Counted from the stretch's first letter, positions 25,107 to 35,623 are shown. The stretch: 64,000 bases of DNA from UBA5614 sp963667535 (GCA_963667535.2 CAXXDU010000002.1:2294001-2358000), one strand, 5' to 3'. Program-made: numbers and translations. Notes: generated by a model not told the origin, from the letters alone.

Positions 25107-26690
25107 ATGAAAAAGGCATTACTTCTTTTAGCAATCTTGCTAAGCATGAGTTTACAACTCTACTGTGTGAACCACATGGACCTGCTAACAACTATGATAG
25201 GTGAGCATGATGGAGCCAGAATGGGAAATTCCATGGCGAGTCTGGATTTTAATGGCGATGGTTACGATGACTTAGTTGTTAGTTCTCCATCCTGGGGTTA
25301 TAATCAACCACCTGATAGTATTAACTGTGGTAAGATTTATTTCTACTGGGGCGGACCTAATTTTGATAATATCCCAGACATGACATTAACTGGAACATAC
25401 CATTGGGAATATGCTGGTGGAGTATATAATCTTGGAGATGTCAATGGCGATGGGATTGATGACTTAGGAGTTTCACATCGTGCAATTCAAACTGGGCTAG
25501 ATCCAGGAAATCCAAAATTCTCAATCTTTTATGGAGGGCAAGTACCGGATACTCAGCCAGATTACTCTTTTGAATTGAATTACTACCAATACGGTGGAAT
25601 TGGTGCTGAAGCTTTAGGAGATGTTAACGGAGACGGATTTGATGATATTGGATTACAAATAGCGCATGGTGGTACCGATTTATATCGGGTTATGTTGGGC
25701 GGGAGTTTGCAGAATGTTGACTTGTTTGAAAACGGACAACATGATTATGGAGCTTTTTTTCACGGTTTGGGCGACATAAATAATGATGGTTATAATGATT
25801 TCTCAATAGGTTTTTTTGCTAGCGGAAATCAGCATGTAACCGTATATTACGGAGGCACTCAGATTAGTTTGCTTAATTCATTAGTCCTATATCTCGCACC
25901 TAATTTTGTATTAACAAGTAGTTGCAGGACTGGAGATGTAAATGGAGATGGTTTTGACGACTTTATTGGATATGAAGGGGCAGGGACACTAAAGTTCTGG
26001 TATGGCGGTGCTGATATTACACCTAGTTATGATCTTTTATTATCCCCTTATCTGGCAGGACATAATTTGGATGAAGGGATAAGGTGTGGAGATTTGAATA
26101 ATGATGGGTATAGTGATATTCTTGGTACTTATCCAACCTATGACTGGAATAATGGCATGGCTGGTTTTTGGTTGGGTGGACAGGTCTTTAATGCGACATT
26201 GGATTATACCTTTGAACCTCCGGCAGAGCTAAACCAGTGCAATTTTGGAGATGTAAGTGTAACTGGGGATTTCAACGGCGATGGATGCTGTGATTATGCT
26301 ATAGCAGCGCCTTTTACAGATTTAATATGGTTTCCCTTCAATGGGAAAGTATATGTCTATGCAGGAAATGAAAATTTGGCAGATACAACTGTGAGTAACG
26401 ATGATGAAACGAATAATTTAACAAGTCCCGATATCAAGATTAAGATATTTCCAAATCCGATTAACAATAAGACAAGTATGTTGAGCATCCAGATAACTAG
26501 CACAAAGAATAGCAGATCAAGCAAGTGTAAAGCGGAAGTATACAATCTGAAAGGTCAGAAAGTACTGGCTAAAGCCATATCGCTAAAGAACGAGAATCGA
26601 TTTGATATTGCAAAACTAGCAGCTGGGAAATATGTGGTAAAATTCAAAATAGATAGAAGTATATATTCCAGAAAGCTCACTATCAAATAA
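25107..26690 (+). CDS. FG-GAP/VCBS-repeat surface protein with T9SS-type sorting domain
   Basis: 527 aa. The start at 25107 (MKKALLLL) follows a perfect GGAGGTGA; the frame extends upstream to 25074 without need. After the signal peptide there are about seven calcium-loop repeats of the integrin alpha FG-GAP kind, with DxNGDGxDD motifs (DFNGDGYDD, DVNGDGIDD, DVNGDGFDD and variants). These predict a seven-bladed propeller. The last ~75 residues (IFPNPINNK to RKLTIK) form the C-terminal sorting/anchor domain that marks proteins for type IX-like secretion in the FCB group. The next gene starts 10 bases after the stop and carries the same export signal type, so both belong to one operon. Confidence 0.88.
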   Translation: MKKALLLLAILLSMSLQLYCVNHMDLLTTMIGEHDGARMGNSMASLDFNGDGYDDLVVSSPSWGYNQPPDSINCGKIYFYWGGPNFDNIPDMTLTGTYHWEYAGGVYNLGDVNGDGIDDLGVSHRAIQTGLDPGNPKFSIFYGGQVPDTQPDYSFELNYYQYGGIGAEALGDVNGDGFDDIGLQIAHGGTDLYRVMLGGSLQNVDLFENGQHDYGAFFHGLGDINNDGYNDFSIGFFASGNQHVTVYYGGTQISLLNSLVLYLAPNFVLTSSCRTGDVNGDGFDDFIGYEGAGTLKFWYGGADITPSYDLLLSPYLAGHNLDEGIRCGDLNNDGYSDILGTYPTYDWNNGMAGFWLGGQVFNATLDYTFEPPAELNQCNFGDVSVTGDFNGDGCCDYAIAAPFTDLIWFPFNGKVYVYAGNENLADTTVSNDDETNNLTSPDIKIKIFPNPINNKTSMLSIQITSTKNSRSSKCKAEVYNLKGQKVLAKAISLKNENRFDIAKLAAGKYVVKFKIDRSIYSRKLTIK

Positions 26691-26700
26691 GGAGAATATT

Positions 26701-29664
26701 ATGAAAAAAACCTCAATTACAACACTTGTGTTATTTCTAACAGTTACTGGATTAATAGCACTTTATTCTAACGAGTTTTTAAACGGAGCATATACTGAGT
26801 GGTTATTGGGACACACACAGACAGATATTAATACTGCTTTAGTACAATTGGGTGATGCTCTTCACACTGCACAATATAACAATGTAGTTATTTCTTCAAC
26901 TCCTACTACCTACAACACTCCACTTTCGGATATTCAGAGTGCTTTATCTATTCTGAATGTTGACTGTTTAGACGTTTCTTTGATGGACTTCCATTGGGAT
27001 AACAACCCTACAGGCACTATCGGAATGTATCTACCATCTTCAGCCAATTATTACAGATTTGAAGCTGAATTTAAAGAGCCCAATGACTCCTTAGTAGGTG
27101 ACCCTTCAGCAGTTAACAACCCTAATTATACTGAGGATAAGTTCTTTTACTATTTTGACCATAATTATACAAACACTCTTGGTAACACATACCAAGTTGG
27201 ACGTTTAGATAGACAACTACAAGGATCAAATATTTTTTACTCTAATAATTATGCCTGGGTGTGTAACGAGGATTCGTTAGATCAAGCCGGTATGGCCTTG
27301 GATAACTTGCGTTGGAAGTGGAATAAATCTGGTCAAACATTACCCGACCCAATTGGACCTGAGTTTAAATTTCCTGGGAGATTATCTGACAATTATTTGT
27401 ATGTAACTTATCGTTTATTATGGAATCAGTCAGGATATGACCCAGATGCTGTGATTGCCGATGCCAGCCTAATGTTGTATTCTACCGGATTTCCACCTCT
27501 ACAGGTTGAGATGACTTTAATACCGTTATCAAGTTCATATAGCCATGAACTAAAAATATCCGATTTAACAGATGGCACTTATAAGGATGGCATGTATTTG
27601 TTTACTTATAGAACAGAGCTAAATATTCAGCAAATGAAAGATGCAAACCTGTTATCAAATGACGATATTAATACCGTAATTCAAATTGAGCCTAGATTGT
27701 ATTGGAATGGGATTAGCAGATTAACTATAGATTGTGTAGAAATTGAAGACACTGTTCACAGAAGCTTAACCGGATGCCCGGACGCACCTATGATTATGAA
27801 TAAAATCAACGACCGCATTGAAAATTTGATAACCAGTCCAAATCTAAAGTATCTATATTCCAAAGATGAGCCGACCCCCATGCAGTTTGATGCATATAAT
27901 ATTTTACAGGCTGCCATGAACAATAATTTATACGCATTGCCTTTAATCACTTGTACGAATTATGTAGGTAAAAATAAAGTTAAACTTAATGGAAGTATAT
28001 ACGATAATCCAATGCATCATTTAAAAGAATGTAATCTGGAACAACTAATGATTGATAGGTATCCGGTTGAAAGTGGCACAATATGGAATACAGAAGGTAA
28101 TTACTATTCTATTCAGAATGCTTTAGACAGAGATGTTTTGGGCTACTATAAACAATGCAGGCAAGAAACGAGACAAAGGAATAAGAAATTCTATACTGTT
28201 ACACAGACTTTTGGAGAGTATTGGTTAACACAAGGTGTTGAACATTGGGGCGCATTACTTCCACCCCGAGAAATGTTAAAATGCCTGAAGTTACTTCCAT
28301 TGTGCTATGGGGTGGATGGAATATTTGATTATGCGGTTATTCAACAGGCAGGTTCTCCTTCAAGCGAAGAACACAGAAGATATACGCCTCTAGATTATAG
28401 TGGAAACACTTGGGATGGCACATTTTCGATAATCGACACTTCTGAAGAATTTGAGCAATTATGCCAAGCTAATTCTAAAGTAATGTGTTATGGTCCTTTA
28501 CTGAAAGGTATGAATTGGGTTAATGCTGAAACATTGATGGCAAATGAATCCTTACCACACACTGGTATAGATTTAGGACTGTTTAACATAGATAATTTAT
28601 TTGTTACATATAGTGCAGGTGTATATAAAGGATATGTGCAGTGCGGTTATTATTTGGAAGGAGTTAACCCAGCTTTAATGCTTGTAAATCGAAGAGCTAT
28701 TTATAAAGATGAAGAAGGTTCTACAGCTCCACCTCTAACCCCAAGTAACTATAGCACATCGTTTACGCCTGCTTTACCTCAAACTGTCCAAGTGGAATTA
28801 GCTCCATCAGCATATACTTCATACGATAATTATCCCGCTTTATTCGACCCGTATGAAAATCAATTGTATAAGCCGACGAATAGTAAGATGCTGATTCCCA
28901 TTGGTCCAGGTGATGGAAGAATGTTGCAAATGGTTCCAACACTTCCTGCCAATATCTCCTCAAGCAAAACAGTATCAAACAAACGATGTCTTTCTGGAGA
29001 TGTGACTATTATGAATGGAGTAAGTCTAACTTTCACTAATGATTCAGAACTAATCTTGTGCAAAGATTCAAATATTACTGTTAATGAAGGAAGTACACTC
29101 ACGATTCGTGGCAAATGCACTATAGCTGAAAATTCTCACATTATCGTAAACCCGGGTGGGATTTTAAATATTAATGCACATGACACTAGCAAAATTTATA
29201 GTTTTTTAGACGCTTCATATATTAGTATTACCAGTGCAACTACTAATATTACCAATACACATTTCTCTTTCAATGGTAGTGCTCAGATTATAAATAATAG
29301 TGGTGATTTGAACATTTCAAATTCGACTTTTACATTCGGAACAGGAAATATCAGTTGCAATTCATCCGAATATATCGGAGCATTGCACATTTCAAACAGT
29401 ACTTTTAACAAAAACACAGCTACTAACAGATGGGGTGGGATATTAGTGAGAGACCTCAATGATGTAACTATAGAAAACTCAACCATCAGCAATGCTTTGT
29501 GTGGTCTGAATTCAGAAAACACTAATATAAATCTTTATAATACAAAGTTTGAAATACCAATTTTCCAATACAATGGTCAGTTTAGCTTAACTTATGGAGT
29601 TAAGATAGTAAACACTGTAAATGATAAGATAACCCGAATAATTTGCGATGATTCCACCAAATGA
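26701..29664 (+). CDS. N-terminal part of an interrupted surface protein (beta-helix type)
   Basis: 987 aa up to a TGA at 29662-29664. A signal peptide (TSITTLVLFLTVTGLIALYS) begins it. Residues ~30-650 look like a globular alpha/beta domain with a possible TIM-barrel section (TVTQTFGEYWLTQGVEHWGALLPP, LKYLYSKDEP) as in glycosidase-like proteins, though no catalytic pair is assured. From ~760 it turns into short Ser/Thr/Asn-rich repeats (ISNSTFTFGTG, LHISNSTFNKN) typical of right-handed parallel beta-helices. The helix is cut in mid-repeat by the stop, and the same frame continues downstream with more of the helix and the sorting domain. A GGAG ribosome binding site precedes it. See the next feature. 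Confidence 0.8.
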   Translation: MKKTSITTLVLFLTVTGLIALYSNEFLNGAYTEWLLGHTQTDINTALVQLGDALHTAQYNNVVISSTPTTYNTPLSDIQSALSILNVDCLDVSLMDFHWDNNPTGTIGMYLPSSANYYRFEAEFKEPNDSLVGDPSAVNNPNYTEDKFFYYFDHNYTNTLGNTYQVGRLDRQLQGSNIFYSNNYAWVCNEDSLDQAGMALDNLRWKWNKSGQTLPDPIGPEFKFPGRLSDNYLYVTYRLLWNQSGYDPDAVIADASLMLYSTGFPPLQVEMTLIPLSSSYSHELKISDLTDGTYKDGMYLFTYRTELNIQQMKDANLLSNDDINTVIQIEPRLYWNGISRLTIDCVEIEDTVHRSLTGCPDAPMIMNKINDRIENLITSPNLKYLYSKDEPTPMQFDAYNILQAAMNNNLYALPLITCTNYVGKNKVKLNGSIYDNPMHHLKECNLEQLMIDRYPVESGTIWNTEGNYYSIQNALDRDVLGYYKQCRQETRQRNKKFYTVTQTFGEYWLTQGVEHWGALLPPREMLKCLKLLPLCYGVDGIFDYAVIQQAGSPSSEEHRRYTPLDYSGNTWDGTFSIIDTSEEFEQLCQANSKVMCYGPLLKGMNWVNAETLMANESLPHTGIDLGLFNIDNLFVTYSAGVYKGYVQCGYYLEGVNPALMLVNRRAIYKDEEGSTAPPLTPSNYSTSFTPALPQTVQVELAPSAYTSYDNYPALFDPYENQLYKPTNSKMLIPIGPGDGRMLQMVPTLPANISSSKTVSNKRCLSGDVTIMNGVSLTFTNDSELILCKDSNITVNEGSTLTIRGKCTIAENSHIIVNPGGILNINAHDTSKIYSFLDASYISITSATTNITNTHFSFNGSAQIINNSGDLNISNSTFTFGTGNISCNSSEYIGALHISNSTFNKNTATNRWGGILVRDLNDVTIENSTISNALCGLNSENTNINLYNTKFEIPIFQYNGQFSLTYGVKIVNTVNDKITRIICDDSTK

Positions 29665-31347
29665 TTTTACGGGTTAGGCGATGTTTCGGATTTAGGTCCT
29701 CTTGATTTGAAAACAGGAGTGTATATTTTAGGGCAGAACAGCCCAATGGTTATACGTGGAGCTATCTTCCACAATCTGCATTACGGGTTACATCTTGTGA
29801 ATTCCTTTGCACAGGTTGACAGTGTCGCATATTGTCAGTTTAATGATTGTATAACGGGAATCTATACGCTTAGTGTTTGTAATGCAGGCACAATATCCAA
29901 TTGTAGATTTACAGAAGGACCATCTGACAGCAAAATGATTGGCATAAACATGGAATTGTCATCACCCACAGTATTAAATTGTGAATTTCTAAACTTAAAA
30001 GGAAGTGGCATTCTGTCAAGACAGTCCATATATATCCAACAAGCCGGCATATCAGGATGCCATTTTACAAATTGCGGGTCCTTTGTAGATGGGTCATTTC
30101 TGGGAGGAGCAATTGAGAGTTATAATGCAACCGGTGGAGTAAAGAATTCGCATTTTAATTTGAATGAAATCGGACTCTTATGCCATGCCGGGTCCAATCT
30201 TAAGCTCCTGGATGATGCGTCAAACATATTAAACAATAGGAGTTGGAATGTGTTCTTTACAGATACTCAACCGTATCAGGCATATATACAACTAACTTAT
30301 GGACATAATGACTTTCATCATTACACAAATCCCTCAACAGGTCAGACGACATGTGATTTCAACTTTGATGGTAATTACCTTAATGGTTATGAATTGATAC
30401 CAATAAATGCTGATGGAAACTGGTTTCAGGATAACATTATAAGAATATCTCCTGAAAGTGCAGACAATCATCATTATGTGCAATGTGAGGAATGGGATCC
30501 CAGTCCCAATATCCCAAGAGAACCCATTGAGGAAAACCGATACTTCACTGCTCTTCAATATGAAAGCGATGGGTTATCCGGAGAAGCATACGATCTTTAT
30601 AAATACATACTAAATGAACCAGAAGATGATGAAAAAGAGTATTTAGGAAGTTGTGCGGATGGTATTTTCAGAATATCGGTAGACAAACACTATCAGGTCA
30701 ATGAAGAGGTTAATTACTTTGATACTATGGTCCTTCAATACGCAACCTCAGAACCGTATCTAAGTAAGCTACTTCAAACATACCTGCTAAAGGAATTTAT
30801 CGTAGGAGAGGATTTTCAAAGCGCAATAGACTTGATTCAACCCAGAATTGATAATCCTATCAGTGAACTGGATTCATTAAGAACAGTGTTTGATATTGAA
30901 CTAATCCTTCAAGTTGCTGCATTAGTTGAAAACAAACGACCATTAACATGTGCTTATCCTCAATACAAATATGCTGATGTATCTACTTATTCAGAGAAAC
31001 ATGAAAATAACTGGAATAAGATGATAGCTTTGCTTAATAAAAACGAGACCGATGCATATCCAATACCCCCAATCACTACTTTGTATGATAACTACCCTAA
31101 TCCCTTTAACCCAAGTACTACAATCAGCTTTGCTATTCCCAAAGAAACTCCGGTAAAGATTAGATTGTATAATATCAAAGGGCAGATGGTAAAGCAATTA
31201 TGCAACGAAACGATGAAGAAGGGGATGCACAGGCTGGTCTGGGATGGACTCAATGAGCAAGGCAGGGCTGCCGGAAGCGGACTGTATCTGATTAGGCTGG
31301 AAACCAAGGATAAGGTTATAACCAAAAAAGCAATGATGCTAAAATAG
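29665..31347 (+). pseudogene. C-terminal part of the interrupted surface protein, with sorting domain
   Basis: The frame continues without shift from the TGA at 29662-29664 (CCAAATGATTTTACGGG; a TGG would give K-W-F-Y-G) for another 560 codons. Beta-helix repeats continue (GTISNCRFTEGP, PTVLNCEFLNLKG), then a helical region (~29900-31050), and finally a classic YPNPFNPSTTISF / YNIKGQMVKQL FlgD-like sorting domain. There is no start with a ribosome binding site and no signal peptide, so this half cannot be exported alone. Read through, the gene encodes ~1548 residues. It is either a nonsense mutation, an assembly error, or stop read-through. A strong terminator follows. Confidence 0.75.
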
Positions 31348-31370
31348 AATCATTACTTATATAAACAAAA

Positions 31371-31407
31371 ACAGCCAATAGCTTAATAACTATTGGCTGT
31401 TTTTTTG
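31371..31407 (+). terminator. Rho-independent terminator
   Basis: An 11-bp perfect stem ACAGCCAATAG / CTATTGGCTGT with an 8-base loop is followed by seven T. Runs of A before it make it active in both directions, so it could serve the surface-protein operon and the convergent iorBA genes. Confidence 0.92.
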
Positions 31408-31451
31408 TATCTATCTAAGTGTGTACTTTAGAAGATCTGCTTTACTTCAAA

Positions 31452-32021
31452 TTAGCTTAGTTCCAGACCAGCTCTGAAGGCACGCAGGTTGGCTTCTACG
31501 ATAACTTCACCTTTGCGTGAAAAGATGGAGGTAATTGCCTGTTCAAACTCTTCGGGTGCGAAGCCGAGATGTTTGGTGGCAGCACCCAGCATGACGATAT
31601 TCATGGAACGATTGGCTTTTACATCTTTGGCTATGGTATCGGCATCAATCAGAATATTGTTGTGGATTGATTTGATTTGTTTATTGATATCTTCTGGTTC
31701 AGGGTATTTGGCAATATTGTTAAAGGGAGTACTATTGGCTATCACCCAACCGTCAGGAGCAAGGTATGGCAAGTAGCGCAATGCTTCCATCGGTTCCACA
31801 GAGAGTATCATATCAGCTTTGCCGAAAGGAATCAAATCAGACCAGATGGGTTTGTCAGATAAGCGCAGATGAGATTGGACATCACCACCTCTTTGACTCA
31901 TACCGTGTACTTCAGCTTGTTTCAAATACCAGCCGCGCTTTAAAGCAGCATATCCGATAATCGTAGCAATGGTCAAAATACCTTGTCCGCCAACGCCGGC
32001 AAGAATAATATCGTGTTTCAT
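31452..32021 (-). CDS. iorB: Indolepyruvate:ferredoxin oxidoreductase, beta subunit
   Basis: 189 aa. The gamma domain of 2-oxoacid:acceptor oxidoreductases: IILAGVGGQGILTIATIIGYAALKRG, AEVHGMSQRGGDVQSHLR and the TKHLGF-type end. With IorA it oxidatively decarboxylates aryl pyruvates from aromatic amino acids to aryl-acetyl-CoA, reducing ferredoxin. It lies directly after iorA with one base between stop and start. This is a typical route in amino-acid-fermenting anaerobes. Confidence 0.93.
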   Translation of the reverse strand: MKHDIILAGVGGQGILTIATIIGYAALKRGWYLKQAEVHGMSQRGGDVQSHLRLSDKPIWSDLIPFGKADMILSVEPMEALRYLPYLAPDGWVIANSTPFNNIAKYPEPEDINKQIKSIHNNILIDADTIAKDVKANRSMNIVMLGAATKHLGFAPEEFEQAITSIFSRKGEVIVEANLRAFRAGLELS

Positions 32022-32022
32022 C

Positions 32023-33624
32023 TTACTCCTCCATCTTGTGCTTTTTCTTTAAGGTTTGCACGCACTCGCGTCTGGGAATAACAACAGAAACACCGTTATA
32101 AGCGATTTCTTCTTTGTAGATGCGCACCATTTCTTCATTGTTTTTCTTAAGAGGAACAAAGACACGGATATGTTCTTTCTCCACTCCAAGACCAATGCAA
32201 ATATCTTCCAAACGTCCGGCAGCAGTGTAATCCTGACCACCGGTCATTGCAGTCGTGGAATTATCCAGAATAACAATAACCACATTGGATTTGTCAGCCA
32301 CACAGTCAAGCAGACCGGTCAGACCAGAATGAGCAAAAGTGGAATCGCCGATAACTGCAACAGCGGGATATAAACCTGCATCAGAAGCACCCTTTGCCAT
32401 AGTAATAGAAGCGCCCATATCCACACAAGAATTGATAGCGCTGTAAGGTGGAAGAAAGCCTAAAGTATAGCAACCGATATCACTGAAGACATGCCCTTTG
32501 CCATATTCAGCCAGAGCTTCATTCAAGGCAAGGTATGAATCGATATGCGGGCACCCTATGCAAAGTTGTGGAGGTCTGCCTGCCACGATATCAGGAACAG
32601 CTTTACCGGGATTATCAGGTAAGCCCAGAGCTTTGGCTACGATATTGGGATTGAGTTCTCCATCTCTGGAAATTGTACCGTCCAGCCTGCCTTTAATCTT
32701 CTTGGTTCCATCCCAGGCAAAGCCTTTTATCATTTCCTCAATAATCGGCATACCCTCTTCCAGAACCAGGATTTCATCGCAGATCTGATAAAGTTTTCGA
32801 ACATCTTCTTCAGGAACAGGATACTGACATATCTTTAAAACCGGATAGGGCACTTCTTCCCCATCGTAGTTTTCCAAAAGATAGTTGTATGACAATCCAC
32901 AAGCTATGATACCAAGTTTATTATTCTTAGAAGCAAAGTTCGCTTTGTTGAATAGCGATTTCGTTGATTCTGAGACAAAGTCTTTCTGGATATTAAGCAG
33001 GTTTTTATATTTTCTTCTGGCAAAGGCGGGTAACAACACAAATTGGTTAGGGTCAGAAGGCAATTTTAACGGATTCTCGGCTCTGATTTCTCTGGATTGG
33101 ATACCTGCTCTGGAATGAGACAATCTGGTAGTGAGTCTGATTAATACCGGTACGTGGTACTTTTCAGAAAGCTCAAAACCATAAAAAGCCATATCATAAC
33201 ATTCCTGCTGATTTGAGGGTTCCAATACAGGCAACATTGCAAACTTGCCATAATATCTGGAATCCTGTTCATTCTGAGATGAATGCATGGAAGGGTCATC
33301 TGCAACAGTGATAATCAGACCACCGTTTGCACCTGTAAAAGCTGAATTCATAAAGGGGTCAGCTGCCACATTCAAGCCGACATGCTTCATGCAAACCATA
33401 GTTCTTTTTCCTGCATAAGACATTCCGATGGCAGCTTCAACTGCTGTTTTCTCATTGGAAGCCCAGGTTCTATGGATGTTTTGGGCTTCAGCTTGCTTAG
33501 AACGCTGAATATATTCCATGATTTCTGTAGAAGGTGTTCCCGGATAAGCAAACATCCCCGACATTCCAGCGTCTAATGCACCTTGAGCCAAAGCTTCATC
33601 TCCAAGTAGCATTAACTTTTCCAT
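32023..33624 (-). CDS. iorA: Indolepyruvate:ferredoxin oxidoreductase, alpha subunit
   Basis: 533 aa. The pyruvate-binding domain opens with LMLGDEALAQGALDAGMSGMFAYPGTPS. The thiamine-diphosphate domain has GDSTFAHSGLTGLLD and ILDNSTTAMTGGQ. CIGCPHID lies near 350. The archaeal type is ~640 aa and ends in a two-cluster ferredoxin domain with eight Cys; this protein stops before it (ends RRECVQTLKKKHKMEE), so it must pass electrons to a separate carrier. Shorter forms are, to my knowledge, usual in Bacteroidetes-like bacteria. AAGGAGA lies 5 bases before the ATG. Confidence 0.93.
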   Translation of the reverse strand: MEKLMLLGDEALAQGALDAGMSGMFAYPGTPSTEIMEYIQRSKQAEAQNIHRTWASNEKTAVEAAIGMSYAGKRTMVCMKHVGLNVAADPFMNSAFTGANGGLIITVADDPSMHSSQNEQDSRYYGKFAMLPVLEPSNQQECYDMAFYGFELSEKYHVPVLIRLTTRLSHSRAGIQSREIRAENPLKLPSDPNQFVLLPAFARRKYKNLLNIQKDFVSESTKSLFNKANFASKNNKLGIIACGLSYNYLLENYDGEEVPYPVLKICQYPVPEEDVRKLYQICDEILVLEEGMPIIEEMIKGFAWDGTKKIKGRLDGTISRDGELNPNIVAKALGLPDNPGKAVPDIVAGRPPQLCIGCPHIDSYLALNEALAEYGKGHVFSDIGCYTLGFLPPYSAINSCVDMGASITMAKGASDAGLYPAVAVIGDSTFAHSGLTGLLDCVADKSNVVIVILDNSTTAMTGGQDYTAAGRLEDICIGLGVEKEHIRVFVPLKKNNEEMVRIYKEEIAYNGVSVVIPRRECVQTLKKKHKMEE

Positions 33625-33799
33625 TAAGTCTCCTTATTAATTTTTTTCTGGTTACCTTGTTTAGAATTTATCCTATCTTTGCAAGTTTTTTTTCTTCATA
33701 GAGAGGTAGAGCCAAAAAACTCTTGACGAATTCAATGTTCCGAATGATTAGGAAAGTTAAAGTTGCAATAACAATGTTTTTGAACTTTGAGGAGACCAC

Positions 33800-34500
33800 A
33801 TGAAAAAGATAGATTTATTACTGATAATAATTCTTCTTTTAAGCATAGTAGGTCTTACAGGGCAAGCCAAAGAAATTGATTTTGCCACTCAGGATTCGCT
33901 CAGGTTTAAGTTGTTACCGTCTTTGAACCATAATCTGCGGATAAACGCAGCAAACATTGATAAGAGTATCTTTTTTATTGATGATATTACTCTGAGTAAG
34001 ACGGATTTTTTAAGTAAAGGCATGAGCACTTTTTTGAATGTAAACATGACTGTCACTGATGTATTAGTAAACGGCATTCCTGTTTCAGTCAAAGAATATA
34101 CCAATGTTCCGGCAGCAAATTTTGACCCGATAATCCGGTTACAAGCCTATATTGATATGAAAGGAAAAACAAAGCTTTATGAGCTTATGTTTGATGATGT
34201 AGAAAGTCTGCCTGATACATTTAAAGTTAATATAAGATATTATGTAACGATCGTTGATAGTTTGCAGTCTATTAATGTTTCTATAGGGAAAGTGACCATT
34301 GCGGGTGATTCATTTTGGTATCCACGCAATTTGAATCAGGACGAGAATCTGCAGATGACGGTAAAGACCATAGACAAAATCATGGTATCAAAGAGTGATA
34401 CAGACTTAGGTTTTACTCAGAGTGGTTATATGAGAGCGTTTGAGACAAAATTTACAGACTCATTGGAAGCCCCTGTTGATATATCTTTTAGAAAAGAATA

Positions 34501-34501
<1 letters not shown>
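33800..34501 (+). CDS. Hypothetical secreted protein, 233 aa
   Basis: A signal peptide (LLLIIILLLSIVGLTGQA) is followed by a beta-rich domain: DITLSKTDFLSKGMSTFLNVNMTVTDVLVNG and LMFDDVESLPDTFKVNIRYYVTIVD. It resembles an N-terminal beta-sandwich such as those placed before peptidase M1-type domains, but I do not recognise a family. A GAGGAG ribosome binding site precedes it, and TTGACG near 33723 could be its -35. Its stop TAG shares its last base with the first base of tRNA-Thr. Confidence 0.7.
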
Positions 34502-34577
<76 letters not shown>

Positions 34578-34588
34578 TAAACTATCTT

Positions 34589-34611
34589 CCGGTTCGCTGA
34601 ACCGGTTTTTT
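34589..34611 (+). terminator. Rho-independent terminator after tRNA-Thr
   Basis: The stem CCGGTTC / GAACCGG with loop GCT is followed by six T, 12 bases after the tRNA. Confidence 0.92.
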
Positions 34612-34633
34612 GTATTAATATGTTGGAGTGACA

Positions 34634-35620
34634 TTGAAAAAAACTTACAAAGCTTTAGCTCTGTTTTCAGGTGGTCTTGACAGTTTGTTAAGCGTCCTGT
34701 ATATGCAGAAAATCGGAGTTGAAGTAATACCAATATTCTTCAGGACGCCATTCTTTACGGAAGAACGTCCTATGCAGACTGCTATAGACAATGGAATATC
34801 ACTTACCGTGATTGATTTTTCAGAAGCACATCTGGAAATGCTGCGTCATCCCCAATATGGATTTGGCAAGAACTTTAATCCCTGTATAGATTGTCATGGA
34901 CTTATGTTTCGGACTGCCGGTAATCTTCTGGAAAAGTATGACGCTGATTTTCTGATATCAGGAGAGGTTCTGAGCCAGAGACCGATGTCACAAAGAAGAG
35001 ATGCAATGAATGCTGTATCCAAACTCAGCGGTTATAAAGATCTTTTGATCAGGCCACTGTCTCAGATGTTATTGCCTGATACTAAACCAATCAGAGAAAA
35101 CTGGATTAATAAAGAAGATATGCTGGCTTTGAACGGCAGAAGCAGAAAACCACAGATGGAATTGGCAAAAGAACTTGGTGTGGTTTCCTTTCCCAGCCCG
35201 GCTGGCGGATGCAGGTTAACGGATAAAAACTTTTCAGTAAGGTTACGTGATTTAATCGAATATAATCAGCTGGAGCTTGATAATATTAATCTACTTAGAT
35301 TTGGCAGGCATTTCAGGCTTAGTGATAAGATTAAACTTATTATTGGCAGAGATGAATCAGATAATCAAAACCTGATAGACTTGAACATTGGGGATTTGTA
35401 TTTGTTTGACGAGCAAATCCCGGGACCTGTTGGCGTTTTACACGGTCCGGATATTGATGAACAGATTATAACTTTGTCCGCTTCTATTGTTGCATTTTAT
35501 AATAAAAAGGCTCCTGAAACCTGTAAGATAAATTGGGGAGAATCCTTCCCCCTGCTTAATTTGTTAGCTGTAAACAAGGCTGATGCTCAATCAACTTTAA
35601 ATTATATGATTAAGGAGTAA
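34634..35620 (+). CDS. PP-loop ATPase related to tRNA thiolases (MnmA/ThiI-like)
   Basis: 328 aa. The PP-loop FSGGLDSLLSVLYMQ near residue 12 binds ATP for adenylation. The segment FNPCIDCHGLMF, with two Cys two apart, matches the catalytic/metal-site region of MnmA-like enzymes. A further Cys lies in AGGCRLTD. The C-terminal third is a separate alpha/beta domain. It probably adenylates and sulfurates a tRNA base, but it is neither a standard MnmA nor ThiI, and the substrate is unknown. The start is taken as TTG at 34634 because GGAG lies 5 bases before it; the GTG at 34628 overlaps that site. Confidence 0.75.
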   Translation: MKKTYKALALFSGGLDSLLSVLYMQKIGVEVIPIFFRTPFFTEERPMQTAIDNGISLTVIDFSEAHLEMLRHPQYGFGKNFNPCIDCHGLMFRTAGNLLEKYDADFLISGEVLSQRPMSQRRDAMNAVSKLSGYKDLLIRPLSQMLLPDTKPIRENWINKEDMLALNGRSRKPQMELAKELGVVSFPSPAGGCRLTDKNFSVRLRDLIEYNQLELDNINLLRFGRHFRLSDKIKLIIGRDESDNQNLIDLNIGDLYLFDEQIPGPVGVLHGPDIDEQIITLSASIVAFYNKKAPETCKINWGESFPLLNLLAVNKADAQSTLNYMIKE

Positions 35621-35623
35621 GAT

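Noticed and set aside
29662..29664. TGA read as selenocysteine
   Set aside because: The protein is a beta-helix surface protein with no Cys/Sec-type active site there, and I see no clear SECIS hairpin directly after the codon.
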